A stretch of 64,000 nt of DNA from Clostridia bacterium (GCA_017513245.1 JAFXGK010000007.1:186001-250000); one strand, 5' to 3'; positions 1 to 8,640 are shown, counted from the stretch's first letter. The notes: generated by a model not told the origin, from the letters alone. Numbers and translations are program-made.

Positions 1-191
1 AGGTTTTTGCAAATGCCAACGCCGATAACCTTTTCGACCTCAAGGCAAGCCTCTATCGTGTCGGCGGCGTCGTGGTCAACGCGGCTGTATTCAATTCCGA
101 GACTGTCCAAAAGGTCGTAAACGGCAACCTCTTTTTCCAGTCTGTCGGCGCAGTTTTCGGGCCTGCCCGATTGCATCGGACTGATGTTCAT
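1..191 (-). CDS. Prolyl-tRNA editing protein (PrdX/ProX-like), cut by window edge
   Basis: Only the first 63 codons are present; the rest lies before base 1. Proteins of this YbaK/ProRS-INS-like family hydrolyse mischarged Ala- or Cys-tRNA(Pro) in the cytoplasm. The visible N-terminus has the typical opening of free-standing PrdX proteins: an acidic/basic helix (LEKEVAVYDLLDSLGIEY), then RVDHDAADTIEAC and GVGICKNL. The ATG at 191-189 is preceded by an AAAGGAAAG ribosome-binding site about 10 bases upstream. It follows yifB by 34 bases on the same strand, so the two are probably co-transcribed. The family call rests on recognised sequence character only, because the catalytic lysine region is outside the window. 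Confidence 0.75.
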   Translation of the reverse strand, partial: MNISPMQSGRPENCADRLEKEVAVYDLLDSLGIEYSRVDHDAADTIEACLEVEKVIGVGICKN

Positions 192-225
192 TTTACTATT
201 CACTTTCCTTTATGTCAAGTTAATA

Positions 226-1752
226 TTATTCGCCCCAATATTTTCGGTCAAGACTTCTGAACTGAATTGCCTGCATAATATGCGGCGTTTCGATTCGTTC
301 GCTGCCGTCGAGGTCGGCAATCGTGCGCGACACCTTTAAAAGTCGGTCGTATGCGCGCGCCGAAAGTCCCATTCGGTCAAATGCGAGTTTGAGCGCCCTT
401 TCGGCCTCATCGGACATTACGCAGTATTTTTCGAGCATCGAGGGGGTAAGGCGCGCGTTGCAGGTGATTCCACTGCCTTTATAACGCTCTTCCTGCAGTC
501 GGCGAGCCTTGTTAACACGTTCGCGTATCGCTGCGGACGATTCATCTGCGCCCTTGGTTTTGAGCGAATCAAAATCAATCGGCGGCACCTCAACGTGAAT
601 ATCGAGACGGTCGAGCATCGGGCCCGAAATCTTGGATAAATATCGCGAAACCTGCTGTTTAGAGCAGGTGCATTTCTTGGTGGGGTGACCGAAATATCCG
701 CAAGGGCAGGGGTTCATGGCCGCCACAAGTGTTATCGAGCAGGGGTAGGTCAGCGTTCCTGCTACGCGCGAGATGGTAACAACGCCGTCCTCAAGAGGTT
801 GGCGCAACGATTCCATAACGTCGCGACCGAATTCGGGCAGCTCGTCTAAAAATAAAACGCCGTTATGCGCGAGTGAAATTTCACCCGGACGCGGCAGCTT
901 GCCGCCACCCGTCATACCTGCGGCCGAAACCGTGTGATGGGGCGAACGGAAGGGACGAACGCGAACAAGCGGAGTATCGCGACGGAGCGTTCCTGCTATG
1001 GAATGAATTTTCGTGGTGTTTATGGACTCCTCCATAGTCATCTCGGGCAGAATGGTGGGCAGGCGCTTCGCGAGCATGCTTTTGCCCGAGCCGGGAGGGC
1101 CGATAAGCAAAACGTTATGGCCACCCGCGGCCGCAACCTCGAGTGCCTTTTTAGCCACCGTCTGTCCCTTAACCTCGGCAAAATCGAGAAGTGACAGGAT
1201 GGGGATGTTTTCGGCGTGGATTTTTTTGGTGGGCTCCATTCTTTTCGTACCCGTAAGGTGGGCAAAAAGCTCGGCCACCGTGCTCACGCCGTATATATCT
1301 ATGCCATCGACAACGGCCGCCTCAGCAGCGTTATCTATCGGCACGAAGAGACTTTTAATGCCGCGTTTTTCGGCCTCAATCGCCATAGCGAGCAGACCGT
1401 TTATCGGGCGGACGCGACCGTCCAGCGATACCTCACCCAAAAAAGCGCAGCCGTCGAGTTCGCAGTCGAGCTGGGCTGAGGCCCGCAGCAGGGCAACAAG
1501 CACGGGAAGGTCGTAAATAGATCCTTCTTTTCGCTTGTCGGCAGGGGCTAAATTGACCGTAATTCGCCCAACGGGAAATTTAAAACCGCAGTTTTTCATA
1601 GCCGAGCGAACGCGCTCGCGCGATTCCTTAACTGCTGTATCTGCAAGACCGACGATATCGAAGGACGGCAGACCGTTGGAAATATCGGCCTCAACCAATA
1701 CCGAATACGATTCAATTCCGAAAAGGCCAAAACTGTCAACACGGGTAAACAC
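226..1752 (-). CDS. yifB: YifB/ComM-family Mg-chelatase-like AAA+ ATPase
   Basis: A 508-residue protein, full length for the YifB/ComM family. Residues 1-165 form the Lon-protease-like ChlI domain ([10 protein letters not shown] near residue 27, [17 protein letters not shown] near 67). The AAA+ domain has Walker A GPPGSGKS near 218-225, Walker [11 protein letters not shown] near 299-308, and the family-typical [10 protein letters not shown] followed by further cysteines near 346-363. The C-terminal Mg_chelatase_C domain follows. In naturally competent bacteria ComM acts as a branch-migration helicase during uptake of foreign DNA; the role in Clostridia is not established. The start is GTG at 1752 with GGAGGG six bases upstream. 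A promoter lies at 1783-1811. Confidence 0.95.
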   Translation of the reverse strand: MFTRVDSFGLFGIESYSVLVEADISNGLPSFDIVGLADTAVKESRERVRSAMKNCGFKFPVGRITVNLAPADKRKEGSIYDLPVLVALLRASAQLDCELDGCAFLGEVSLDGRVRPINGLLAMAIEAEKRGIKSLFVPIDNAAEAAVVDGIDIYGVSTVAELFAHLTGTKRMEPTKKIHAENIPILSLLDFAEVKGQTVAKKALEVAAAGGHNVLLIGPPGSGKSMLAKRLPTILPEMTMEESINTTKIHSIAGTLRRDTPLVRVRPFRSPHHTVSAAGMTGGGKLPRPGEISLAHNGVLFLDELPEFGRDVMESLRQPLEDGVVTISRVAGTLTYPCSITLVAAMNPCPCGYFGHPTKKCTCSKQQVSRYLSKISGPMLDRLDIHVEVPPIDFDSLKTKGADESSAAIRERVNKARRLQEERYKGSGITCNARLTPSMLEKYCVMSDEAERALKLAFDRMGLSARAYDRLLKVSRTIADLDGSERIETPHIMQAIQFRSLDRKYWGE

Positions 1753-1782
1753 GGCGCGCCCTCCTCATCGTTTAATAAAAAC

Positions 1783-1811
1783 ATTATATAACAAAGCACC
1801 GCAAAGGGCAA
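1783..1811 (-). promoter_or_regulatory. Sigma-A type promoter of yifB
   Basis: On the minus strand TTGCCC (1811-1806) and TATAAT (1788-1783) are separated by 17 bases, about 30 bases before the yifB ribosome-binding site. Confidence 0.65.
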
Positions 1812-1822
1812 CAAATTTTTGC

Positions 1823-1851
1823 TTGACAAGCGTCGCCCTAAAACATATAAT
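1823..1851 (+). promoter_or_regulatory. Promoter of tRNA-Ser
   Basis: Perfect TTGACA (1823-1828), 17-base spacer, perfect TATAAT (1846-1851), ending 22 bases before the tRNA. It is divergent from the yifB promoter. Confidence 0.85.
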
Positions 1852-1872
1852 ACTATAAGCGGCCATCTGCAC

Positions 1873-1960
1873 GGAGAGTTGTCCGAGTGGTCGAAGGTGC
1901 AGCACTCGAAATGCTGTAGGGCGAAAGTCCTCTAGGGTTCGAATCCCTAACTCTCCGCCA
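1873..1960 (+). tRNA. tRNA-Ser (anticodon CGA)
   Basis: An 88-base gene with a long variable arm, as expected for tRNA-Ser. The acceptor stem GGAGAGT (1873-1879) pairs with ACTCTCC (1950-1956), with discriminator G and an encoded CCA at 1958-1960. The anticodon stem CAGCA/TGCTG closes the loop CTCGAAA, giving anticodon CGA, which reads UCG. The T-arm contains GGTTCGAATCC. A strong promoter and a terminator flank it. The last 12 bases recur at 8912-8923. Confidence 0.95.
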
Positions 1961-1968
1961 ATAAAGAA

Positions 1969-2001
1969 AGAGCATTACCGTAAGGTAGTGCTCTTTTTTT
2001 A
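1969..2001 (+). terminator. Rho-independent terminator of tRNA-Ser
   Basis: The 11-bp stem AGAGCATTACC / GGTAGTGCTCT with loop GTAA is followed by a run of T. Confidence 0.9.
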
Positions 2002-2016
2002 TTAGCAGAAATATAT

Positions 2017-2125
2017 AAGGGATTCGAACAAGGAGGGAGCGAAAGCGGAAGAAAACAGTCCGGGGGACTGTTTTCGCCGACGTGGCAACGAGCGCAAGCG
2101 AGGCGATAGGCGCATATGCGCCGGA
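2017..2125. repeat. 109-bp intergenic repeat, copy 1 (identical to 8794-8902)
   Basis: The 109 bases are identical to 8794-8902 in the same orientation. They hold a perfect hairpin, GAAAACAGTCC-GGG-GGACTGTTTTC (2051-2075), and a 14-bp perfect palindrome, GGCGCATATGCGCC (2109-2122). They begin with GGGATTCGAAC, which is the reverse complement of a tRNA T-arm motif. Short reading frames through it are Arg-rich and look non-coding. Repeats with this architecture recur at 8763-8923 and 9756-9810, and more distantly in the tRNA-Thr element at 33333-33488. Confidence 0.9.
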
Positions 2126-2235
2126 CGTTGTCTCCCTTTAGCTTTTGTAGTCAGCCGGAATGATTGAATTGTAAGGATAATTCAATTCATAACGGAGGAT
2201 TACGAAAAAGACAATATATAATCTATAACTAACCG

Positions 2236-2273
2236 AAAAAGGTGGCAGGGAGAAATCTCTGCCACCTTTTTTG
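2236..2273 (+). terminator. Strong terminator with no clear gene before it
   Basis: AAAAAGGTGGCAG pairs with the downstream CTGCCACCTTTTTT around an AAAT loop. The 110 bases before it (2126-2235) hold a GAATTG/CAATTC-type hairpin but no recognisable gene, so the terminator may belong to an unseen small RNA or a lost gene. Confidence 0.7.
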
Positions 2274-2336
2274 CAATTATTGATAGGTTTCTCTTTTTAC
2301 GACATAATTAATCGCATATTTCAAAGAGGTTTTTTC

Positions 2337-2591
2337 GTGGATAAGTTTAATAGCATAAATAAATTTAGATGTAAATTATGTAATAATGAATTTCTCGATG
2401 ACGAGATGAGTGAAGAACATTATCCTGCTCGCAGTACAGGAAACGAAGATATTGTTCTGTGCGGGGTGTTGTTAAAATTTAACGATTATAAAGCTTTGTT
2501 AAATATGCTATTTTATCGCTTAAACCGTATGGAATTTGGTCGGGTAGCATTCTCCAACGCCAATTACCCTCTTGTGTGCCCGGAATATTGA
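2337..2591 (+). pseudogene. N-terminal fragment of an HNH-like CxxC protein, truncated at the malQ junction
   Basis: A GTG at 2337 follows an AGAGG ribosome-binding site at a good distance. The frame begins with VDKFNSINKF, then RCKLCNNEF and EMSEEHYPARSTGNEDIV. The CxxC motif followed by an EHYP-containing segment resembles the start of HNH-type nuclease-like proteins. After GNEDIV (about base 2460) the resemblance ends and the frame runs on antisense through the 3' end of malQ until a stop at 2591. The likely reading is that an incoming or rearranged malQ segment replaced the rest of this gene. The family assignment is tentative because only about 40 residues remain. Confidence 0.45.
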
Positions 2592-3978
2592 TTCTTGCCT
2601 CGTTAGAAAGCTCGAGATAATCCTGCATTTGCGCCACAAAAAGTCGAGCAACGCTGCTCATACCGCCACGGATAGTTCCCCAAACATACCCTTCGTGTTC
2701 ATTAAGACCAAGATAATCCTCGGCCTTTTTTAAATCACCGGGGGGTAATTGTGAAAGCCAACCCTTTATGGTGTCATTATCGTGAGTGCCTGTATAACAA
2801 ACGCAGTTTTTATTATAAGCGTGCGGAAGGTAAACGCTGTCTTCATTAGCGCTAAATGCAAATTCCAACACCTTCATACCGGGAAATTCAGAATCCTTTA
2901 AAAGCTGTACTACCTCTTGTGATGGATACCCCAAATCCTCAGCAATAAAGCTTATGCTTGGGAAGCGGTTTTTAAGAGTGGATATAAGTGACATACCCGG
3001 GCCCTTTACCCAACGGCCGTTCATTGCGGTTTTTTCGCCGTAAGGCACTGCCCAAAAGCTTTCGAAACCACGGAAATGGTCGATGCGAACAACATCATAA
3101 AGCTTTGCCGCACCTTCGATACGCTTTATCCACCATTCATAGCCGTTTTGCTGCATAACATCATAAGCATAAAGCGGATTTCCCCACAGCTGACCATCGG
3201 CTGTGAATTGGTCGGGCGGTACACCCGCAACCTCGGTAGGAAAGCCCTTTTCATCCAACTGAAAGCATTCGGGGGACGCCCAAACATCAACCGAATCAAG
3301 TGCAACATAAATAGGTAAATCACCTATAATTCCAACCGAATGCTCGTGCGCGTATTCGCGCAGCGCATTCCACTGATTAAAGAAAAGAAACTGTATATAG
3401 GTAAAAAGGCGGATATCGTCTGCCAATTTCTCAGTGTAAAATTTTATTGCTTCCGGCTTTCTGAGGCGGATGTCCTCATCAGGCCATTCAAGCCACGAAA
3501 GCATATTAAAATGCCTTTTAAGCGCCATAAAGAGCGCATAATCTAAAAGCCAATACGAATTCGCACTTTTAAATGCTTCAATGCGGTCAAAATCCCTGTC
3601 CCAGCCGCGCTCACACGCTTTTTGCAAAAGGGTGTAGCGGTTTTCATACAGCGCACCATAATCAACAAGGCAAGGGCTATCGCCCCAAAACAGCGCATCA
3701 ATTTCCGACTGTTCTAAAAGACCGTCCTCTACCAAAATATCAAGGTCGATAAAATAAGGGTTACCCGCATGGGTGGAGGGGCTTTGATAGGGCGAATCGC
3801 CATAGCTTGTGGGACCCACAGGCAAAATTTGCCACCAAGACTGATTAGATGCCTGTAAAAAGTTTATAAAATCGCGCGATGCCTTACCCAATGTACCAAT
3901 GCCATAAGGTGATGGTAGGGTGAAAATCGGCATTAAAATGCCACTGCTTCTTTTGATTTTGTTATCCTTTAACAGCAC
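2479..3978 (-). CDS. malQ: 4-alpha-glucanotransferase (amylomaltase, GH77)
   Basis: A GH77 enzyme of about 500 residues that transfers glucan segments between malto-oligosaccharides in the cytoplasm, releasing glucose. The N-terminal signature RSSGILMPIFTLPSPYGIGTLG is present. The catalytic residues are visible: nucleophile Asp in VRIDHFRG (about residue 300), acid/base Glu in FIAEDLG (about 347) and the stabilising Asp in TGTHDND (about 400). The start is uncertain. TTG at 3987 sits directly on the AAAGGGGG site, while GTG at 3978 lies nine bases after it and is preferred. The gene overlaps the end of the upstream permease. It is last in the lacI-to-malQ operon, which fits processing of imported maltodextrins. 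Confidence 0.95.
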   Translation of the reverse strand: MLLKDNKIKRSSGILMPIFTLPSPYGIGTLGKASRDFINFLQASNQSWWQILPVGPTSYGDSPYQSPSTHAGNPYFIDLDILVEDGLLEQSEIDALFWGDSPCLVDYGALYENRYTLLQKACERGWDRDFDRIEAFKSANSYWLLDYALFMALKRHFNMLSWLEWPDEDIRLRKPEAIKFYTEKLADDIRLFTYIQFLFFNQWNALREYAHEHSVGIIGDLPIYVALDSVDVWASPECFQLDEKGFPTEVAGVPPDQFTADGQLWGNPLYAYDVMQQNGYEWWIKRIEGAAKLYDVVRIDHFRGFESFWAVPYGEKTAMNGRWVKGPGMSLISTLKNRFPSISFIAEDLGYPSQEVVQLLKDSEFPGMKVLEFAFSANEDSVYLPHAYNKNCVCYTGTHDNDTIKGWLSQLPPGDLKKAEDYLGLNEHEGYVWGTIRGGMSSVARLFVAQMQDYLELSNEARINIPGTQEGNWRWRMLPDQIPYGLSDKIAYLTKLYNR

Positions 3979-4822
3979 CGGCGGCAACCCCCTTTATGAT
4001 GTGCTTTTGACAAAGCAGATAGAATATAACAACGGGGATAATGCTTAAAAGAATCAATGCCATTGTTGCACCCAAATCTACCGTGCCATAGCTGCCTTTT
4101 AGATATTGAATATGTATCGGAATAGTTTTATATTCATTGATATCAAGTGATAAATAAGGCAAGAGGTAGTCGTTCCAAACCCACATTATTTCCAAAATAC
4201 CTACCGATATTAAGGTGGGCTTCATCATAGGAAGCACAACTGCAAAAAAGGTATAAGGCGGGTTGCAGCCGTCTATCGCGGCGGCTTCTTCAATTTCCAA
4301 GGGAATAGACTTTACAAAGCCCGAGAACATAAACACTGCAAGACCTGCGCCGAAGCCGAGGTAAATAACAGGAATGGTCCAAGGTGTATTAAGGCCTAAT
4401 CTGTCCGCGGTTTTAGAAAGAGGATACATTACCATTTGAAAAGGAACCACCATTGAAAAAACGCAAAGGAAGTAAATAGCGCGACAAACTATGGTATCAC
4501 GTCTTGTAATATACCAAGCCGCCATTGATGTAAATAAAAGAATCAAGAAGGTGGAAAGCACAGTTATAACCACACTGTATAAAACGCTTTTTGCAAATGG
4601 ATAGTTACCAAAGGTCATACCCTTAATAAAATTTGCAAAACCAACAAAGGATTCGGAACTCGGCAAAGCAAAGGTATCGGTTTTAACAAATGTGTTAGCT
4701 TTAAATGAGTTAATTACAACTGCAACAACGGGCAAAATATAAATAATACTGATAACAGACATTATCGCCGTTAAAATATTTTTGCCACGTGAATTATTAA
4801 CGCTCAATTTCTTATTAGCCAT
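3962..4822 (-). CDS. Carbohydrate ABC transporter permease (CUT1, MalG-like)
   Basis: A 286-residue inner-membrane permease with about six hydrophobic segments. It carries the EAA loop used to dock the ATPase (EEAAAIDGCNPPYTFFAVVLPMMKPT, about residues 180-205, key residues EAA and G). The C-terminus GVAAGAVKG is typical of MalG-like proteins. Its ATG abuts the stop of the MalF-like gene, so it is translationally coupled. No ATPase subunit is encoded in the cluster, so a shared MsmK/UgpC-type ATPase elsewhere is expected. The malQ neighbour suggests maltodextrin or a related alpha-glucan as substrate; this is inference. Confidence 0.93.
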   Translation of the reverse strand: MANKKLSVNNSRGKNILTAIMSVISIIYILPVVAVVINSFKANTFVKTDTFALPSSESFVGFANFIKGMTFGNYPFAKSVLYSVVITVLSTFLILLFTSMAAWYITRRDTIVCRAIYFLCVFSMVVPFQMVMYPLSKTADRLGLNTPWTIPVIYLGFGAGLAVFMFSGFVKSIPLEIEEAAAIDGCNPPYTFFAVVLPMMKPTLISVGILEIMWVWNDYLLPYLSLDINEYKTIPIHIQYLKGSYGTVDLGATMALILLSIIPVVIFYLLCQKHIIKGVAAGAVKG

Positions 4823-5724
4823 TATTGCTGCACCTCCCTCTTTCTTGTGAAGGACATCTGCAATAAACCAAGAGCCGCAACAAGTATAAAGAATATAACA
4901 GCTTTAGCTTGTGCATAGCCGGGAGCCGCAGAACCTTGACCGTAGAAGGTAGAATAAATGTTAAGAGCCAGCATTTCAGTAGTTTTAATAGCAGAGCCAT
5001 CGGGTTGAATAATGAACGGCTGACCGCCGGTTAAAGCGAGGTTTTGGTCGAATAGCTTAAATCCGTTTGTCAACGACAGGAAGGTACAAATTGTAATGCT
5101 TGGCATAACATTGGGAATAATTACACGGAAAAGGGTTTGTGCTCCGCTGGCACCATCAATTCTTGCCGCTTCAAGCATATCACCCGGTACCGACTGCAAG
5201 CCCGCAATATAAATTATCATCATATAACCTATTTGCTGCCAGCAAAGCAATATTATCAGTCCCCAAAAGCCCCAAGTTGATTCTTGAAGGATAGATGTGT
5301 CAAATTGGGACAAAATACCGTCAAATATCATAGACCAAATATAGCCCAAAACAATGCCGCCGATAAGGTTTGGCATAAAGAATACTGTTCTAAAAATATT
5401 AGAGCCCTTGATTTCAAGAGTAAGCACATAAGCCACCATAAAAGCAAGAACATTTATAATTGCTAAGCTAACAACAGCAAATACTGCGGTATAGCCAAAC
5501 GAGCGCATAAAGTTTGTATCCTGAAATACGCTTATATAATTTTTGAGTCCTACCCATTTCGCATCGGAAATAAGACGGAATTCACAAAATGAAAGATATA
5601 TACCCTGTAAAAACGGCCACACAAAGCCAATAGCAAAAGCTGAAACCATTGGAAGCAGGAAAAACCAGCTCCAACGAACCATAGGCCTTTGAAGAGCGTT
5701 TTGGGGACGGCGCCTATTTTTCAT
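4822..5724 (-). CDS. Carbohydrate ABC transporter permease (CUT1, MalF-like)
   Basis: A 300-residue permease with a basic N-terminus, six predicted membrane segments and the EAA motif LEAARIDGASGAQTLFRVIIP (about residues 200-220). It is paired with the MalG-like subunit immediately downstream, which starts at its stop codon. The length and the periplasmic PDGSAIKTTEM region before the last membrane segments fit CUT1 permeases of lipoprotein-dependent sugar importers. Confidence 0.93.
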   Translation of the reverse strand: MKNRRRPQNALQRPMVRWSWFFLLPMVSAFAIGFVWPFLQGIYLSFCEFRLISDAKWVGLKNYISVFQDTNFMRSFGYTAVFAVVSLAIINVLAFMVAYVLTLEIKGSNIFRTVFFMPNLIGGIVLGYIWSMIFDGILSQFDTSILQESTWGFWGLIILLCWQQIGYMMIIYIAGLQSVPGDMLEAARIDGASGAQTLFRVIIPNVMPSITICTFLSLTNGFKLFDQNLALTGGQPFIIQPDGSAIKTTEMLALNIYSTFYGQGSAAPGYAQAKAVIFFILVAALGLLQMSFTRKREVQQ

Positions 5725-5833
5725 TTATAATTCTCCTTTTTGATTTTTTCGAAGGAAAGAAAGGAAGCGAGGCAGGCGAAATCTTCGCCCGCCTCGCCTT
5801 GCGTGGTTTATAACAATTTAATTATCGTTATAA

Positions 5834-7108
5834 TTATTTGTTGATTTGCTTATACTGGTAAGCCCAACCGTCTACGAAAGCGGTCTTAACCTTTGCCCAG
5901 TTAGCTTCGGTCTGATCAGCATTGTATGCATTAAGAGCAGATACTAAAGCTTTACGATATTCATCAACGTTGGGCTGATAGTTAGTGGCCCAATCCATTA
6001 CATAGCAGCCATCAGCAGAGTACTTGTTAGCAGCAGCAAGGAAGCCGTTGGTGGATTCAGCAGCAGACTTATAAGGCATTACGCCGAAGGTATCAACCAA
6101 TTTGCGAGAAGCTTTTTCGTTAGTTACGCACCATACCATAAAGTCCATAGTAGCCTTTTGGTCTGCCTCGCTAACCTTAGAGTTGATTGCCCAGTAGTTT
6201 TCAGTACCGCAGTTGAGACCGGCTTTTTCTTCGCCCTCAACACCTGCATAGTAAGGAATCATAGTAGCGTTCGGAACTGCTTCAGAAACTGCCGAATATT
6301 CCCAAGAACCGTTTACATAGAAAGCGGCTTTGCCGGTTTTAAACTGGTTCTGAGCATCGTGACCGCCGGTAGCTAATTCTTTAGCAGGGGTCATGCTGTT
6401 GTTGATGCAAAGGTCATAAAGGTTCTTGAAGTTTTCCATATATGTACCCTTGATTTCAGCGGGGCATTCCTTCCAACCGCCTGCATCGCGAGATTCATAA
6501 TAGTATTCAAGGTTAGCCATGTGACCTGTGAAACGCCACGAAGACGAATCGTCCATATCAGATGCGCTGAAAGCATCGAAGCCCAATTCCTTAGCGCGCT
6601 TGTGGATATCTTCAGCAACCTTCTTTAAACCTTCAAAGTTTTTAAGGTCGTCCATCTTATATCCGGCTTTTTCAATAAGGGTGGGGTTAACAATGATGCC
6701 ATAGCATTCATAGCAGTAACCGATAGAAACAAGATTACCGTCTGCGTCATACATATTGTATGCATCTGTGTTAAGCTCTTTTGCAATTGCAGAATCTTTA
6801 AGATCTAAAGCATAATCTTTCCATTCTTTAACTGCATTCTGGTTACCGATAACAAACAAAGTAGGAGCTTCTGCTTTGTCCATTTCAGCAAGCAAGGTTT
6901 GGTTGTATGTACCCGAAGCAGCGGTGAGAACTTTAACCTCAACACCGGTTTCTTCCGTGTACATTTTTGCAACTTCTTGGAGAACCTCATCGGATTCAGG
7001 CTTGAAGTTTAGCCAGTAAACACGGCCTTCTTTTTCGCCACCTGCGCAGCCTGCAAACAAGCCGACACAAAGGATGGCTATTAATAATAGGGATAGCGCT
7101 TTTTTCAT
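5834..7108 (-). CDS. Sugar ABC transporter substrate-binding lipoprotein (CUT1)
   Basis: A 424-residue extracellular solute-binding protein. A type II signal peptide ends in lipobox LFAGC with Cys21, so it should be lipid-anchored outside the membrane. The mature part reads like family-1 binding proteins (SEVLQEVAKMYTEETGVEVKV-like first strand and helix, and GKAAFYVNGSW near residue 250). The ribosome-binding site AAGGAGG lies 8 bases before the ATG. It lies 109 bases before the permease pair. Maltodextrin is the most likely ligand from the malQ context, but the binding residues do not prove it. Confidence 0.93.
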   Translation of the reverse strand: MKKALSLLLIAILCVGLFAGCAGGEKEGRVYWLNFKPESDEVLQEVAKMYTEETGVEVKVLTAASGTYNQTLLAEMDKAEAPTLFVIGNQNAVKEWKDYALDLKDSAIAKELNTDAYNMYDADGNLVSIGYCYECYGIIVNPTLIEKAGYKMDDLKNFEGLKKVAEDIHKRAKELGFDAFSASDMDDSSSWRFTGHMANLEYYYESRDAGGWKECPAEIKGTYMENFKNLYDLCINNSMTPAKELATGGHDAQNQFKTGKAAFYVNGSWEYSAVSEAVPNATMIPYYAGVEGEEKAGLNCGTENYWAINSKVSEADQKATMDFMVWCVTNEKASRKLVDTFGVMPYKSAAESTNGFLAAANKYSADGCYVMDWATNYQPNVDEYRKALVSALNAYNADQTEANWAKVKTAFVDGWAYQYKQINK

Positions 7109-7187
7109 TTAAATTTCCTCCTTCGAAAAATTCCGCACAAAGTGCGTTTTTTAAAATAATTTATTTTCACACCAAGCGGTGTAAAAA

Positions 7188-8204
7188 TCAAGCTTTAGGT
7201 TTTGCAAGGGTGCCACCCTCACGCAAAGCTGTTTCAAGCTTCAGCTGACAGCTGCCGCACTCATCCTTAAGGACATTAAGCAAAACCTCTACCGCGCGTG
7301 TGCCCATCTGCTTACTGGGCTGCACAAGGGTTGTAAGTGTGGGGATAGTATATTTTGAAACCTGAATACCGTCTATCGCAATTAAAGAACAGTCGTCAGG
7401 CACATTTAGTCCCGCAGTATGAAGCGCCTTTATCGCCGCAATTCCCATAGCATCCGCAATGGAAAAAATAGCAGTGAAATCCTTACCCTTTTTCAGAAAG
7501 CTTTCGGTAGCTTTAAAGGCGTCGTCTATATTAAAGCTTTTGGCCTCAATAATAAGGTCTTTGTCTAACGCTATGCCGGCACTTTCAAGGGCATCGCAAT
7601 AACCCTTAAAACGAAGCTCACTTATCGAGCGGTCGTCGGTTGTACCAAGTAAAACAGCAATTTTTTTATGACCTAAATCGGTCAGTGTTTTTACTGCACG
7701 AAAGGCCTCGGCATAGTCGTCAATATAAACCGAAGAATATGCCGTTTTTTTAAGACTGCCAAAGGTGTTTGTATATGTACAGCAGACAAACGGAACGCCC
7801 AGTGTGGCAATTTGCTCGGGTGTGTAATCAAACCGACCGCCAAGAAAGATAAGTCCCTTCAATCTTTTAGACCTTACTAACGATGCGCCTTCGGCAAGCT
7901 CATCTTCGTTTGAACCGATTTGATGCATCACCATCGAATAATCTGCCCGGCTCACCTCTTTTTCAATCGCATGTAAAACCGAATTTAAAAAAGGGTTTCC
8001 AACACCGCGCACCACAACGCCGATAGTATCGGTTTGCATTTTGCCCAAGTCTCTTGCGCTGCTGTTTGGGACATAGTGCAGTTCTTCAATAGCTTTTAAC
8101 ACCTTGGCGCGCACATCTTCACGCACGTCGGGGTGATTATTTAAAACACGGGAAATGGTGGTTATTGAAACACCACTGTATTTTGCAACGTCTTTAATGG
8201 TCAT
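7188..8204 (-). CDS. LacI-family transcriptional repressor
   Basis: A 338-residue LacI/GalR regulator. The N-terminal helix-turn-helix and hinge helix are clear (TIKDVAKYSGVSITTISRVLNNHP, key residues VSITTISRVL), followed by a periplasmic-binding-protein-like effector domain. It is first in the sugar operon, so it likely represses itself and the transporter through the palindromic operator at 8254-8277, and is relieved by an imported sugar. A weak hairpin (ACACC/GGTGT) lies between it and the binding-protein gene and may lower or shape downstream expression. Confidence 0.95.
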   Translation of the reverse strand: MTIKDVAKYSGVSITTISRVLNNHPDVREDVRAKVLKAIEELHYVPNSSARDLGKMQTDTIGVVVRGVGNPFLNSVLHAIEKEVSRADYSMVMHQIGSNEDELAEGASLVRSKRLKGLIFLGGRFDYTPEQIATLGVPFVCCTYTNTFGSLKKTAYSSVYIDDYAEAFRAVKTLTDLGHKKIAVLLGTTDDRSISELRFKGYCDALESAGIALDKDLIIEAKSFNIDDAFKATESFLKKGKDFTAIFSIADAMGIAAIKALHTAGLNVPDDCSLIAIDGIQVSKYTIPTLTTLVQPSKQMGTRAVEVLLNVLKDECGSCQLKLETALREGGTLAKPKA

Positions 8205-8253
8205 TATGTTGTTCCTTTTTGTTTTAAAAAACGGTGAAAAACGTGTAAAAAAG

Positions 8254-8277
8254 AAAACTGAAAACGTTTTCAGTTTT
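8254..8277. promoter_or_regulatory. LacI-type operator, 24-bp perfect palindrome
   Basis: The half site AAAACTGAAAAC is followed directly by its exact reverse complement, centred on CG at 8265/8266. LacI-family operators are near-perfect palindromes with a central CG. It lies just downstream of the -10 box of the lacI promoter, where a bound repressor would block transcription. Confidence 0.85.
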
Positions 8278-8283
8278 TCGACA

Positions 8284-8317
8284 AGTATATTTAACCATAT
8301 TTTTCGTCAAATGTCAA
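8284..8317 (-). promoter_or_regulatory. Promoter of the lacI-sugar transport-malQ operon
   Basis: On the minus strand, TATACT (8289-8284) has two candidate -35 boxes: TTGACG (8310-8305, 15-base spacer) and TTGACA (8317-8312), the latter suiting a TAAATA -10 at 18 bases. The operator begins six bases downstream of the -10. Confidence 0.65.
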
Positions 8318-8411
8318 TAATTTTTATCGTTTTTGGCAAAAATAACACGAAAATGTGTATTACTTTTGTGCAATACTTAACTATAAAACGCTTTTGACCG
8401 GCAAAATGTAA

Positions 8412-8450
8412 AATAAAAAAATCCCCAACAAAGCAAATACCTTGTTGGGA
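8412..8450 (-). terminator. Terminator following a tRNA-Arg-like 3' end (minus strand)
   Basis: The stem CCCAACAA/TTGTTGGG (8424-8449) is followed on the minus strand by ATTTTTTTATTTT. It points away from the hairpin-rich region at 8455-8640, so some transcript from that region would end here. Confidence 0.75.
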
Positions 8451-8454
8451 ATTT

Positions 8455-8640
8455 TGGTGCACCTGACAGGACACCTCTTGCCTTTGGCAATCTGCACTGC
8501 TCGGCGACCCGCGTCTCGCCTACCGGCTCGGTCGGTGCTTCAGCCGACCAACGTCGTCAGAGGTCGCCACCGGCGACCCGCACCCTCGGAGAGCCCATTG
8601 ACATCTTTGCGCGGAGTGTCCGTGAAAGTGTCATAGTGGG
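8455..8640 (-). repeat. Hairpin-rich element ending in a tRNA-Arg-like 3' end
   Basis: Read on the minus strand, this element ends in CAGGTGCACCA (8465-8455) and a terminator follows. CAGGTGC would be the 3' acceptor strand of a tRNA starting GCACCTG, which is common for clostridial tRNA-Arg, with discriminator A and CCA. No complete tRNA fold lies upstream. The body holds several hairpins, including GGTCGCC/GGCGACC near 8562-8578, GGTCGG/CCGACC near 8530-8550 and TTGCC/GGCAA near 8478-8490. No coding potential was recognised. The match is only 11 bases, so the tRNA-Arg identity is tentative; the arrangement matches the Ser, Tyr and Thr cases in this window. Confidence 0.5.

Noticed and set aside
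2017..2125. The 109-bp repeat as the end of an insertion sequence
   Set aside because: No transposase and no terminal inverted repeats with target duplications were seen; the internal hairpins and tRNA-end context fit a different kind of element.
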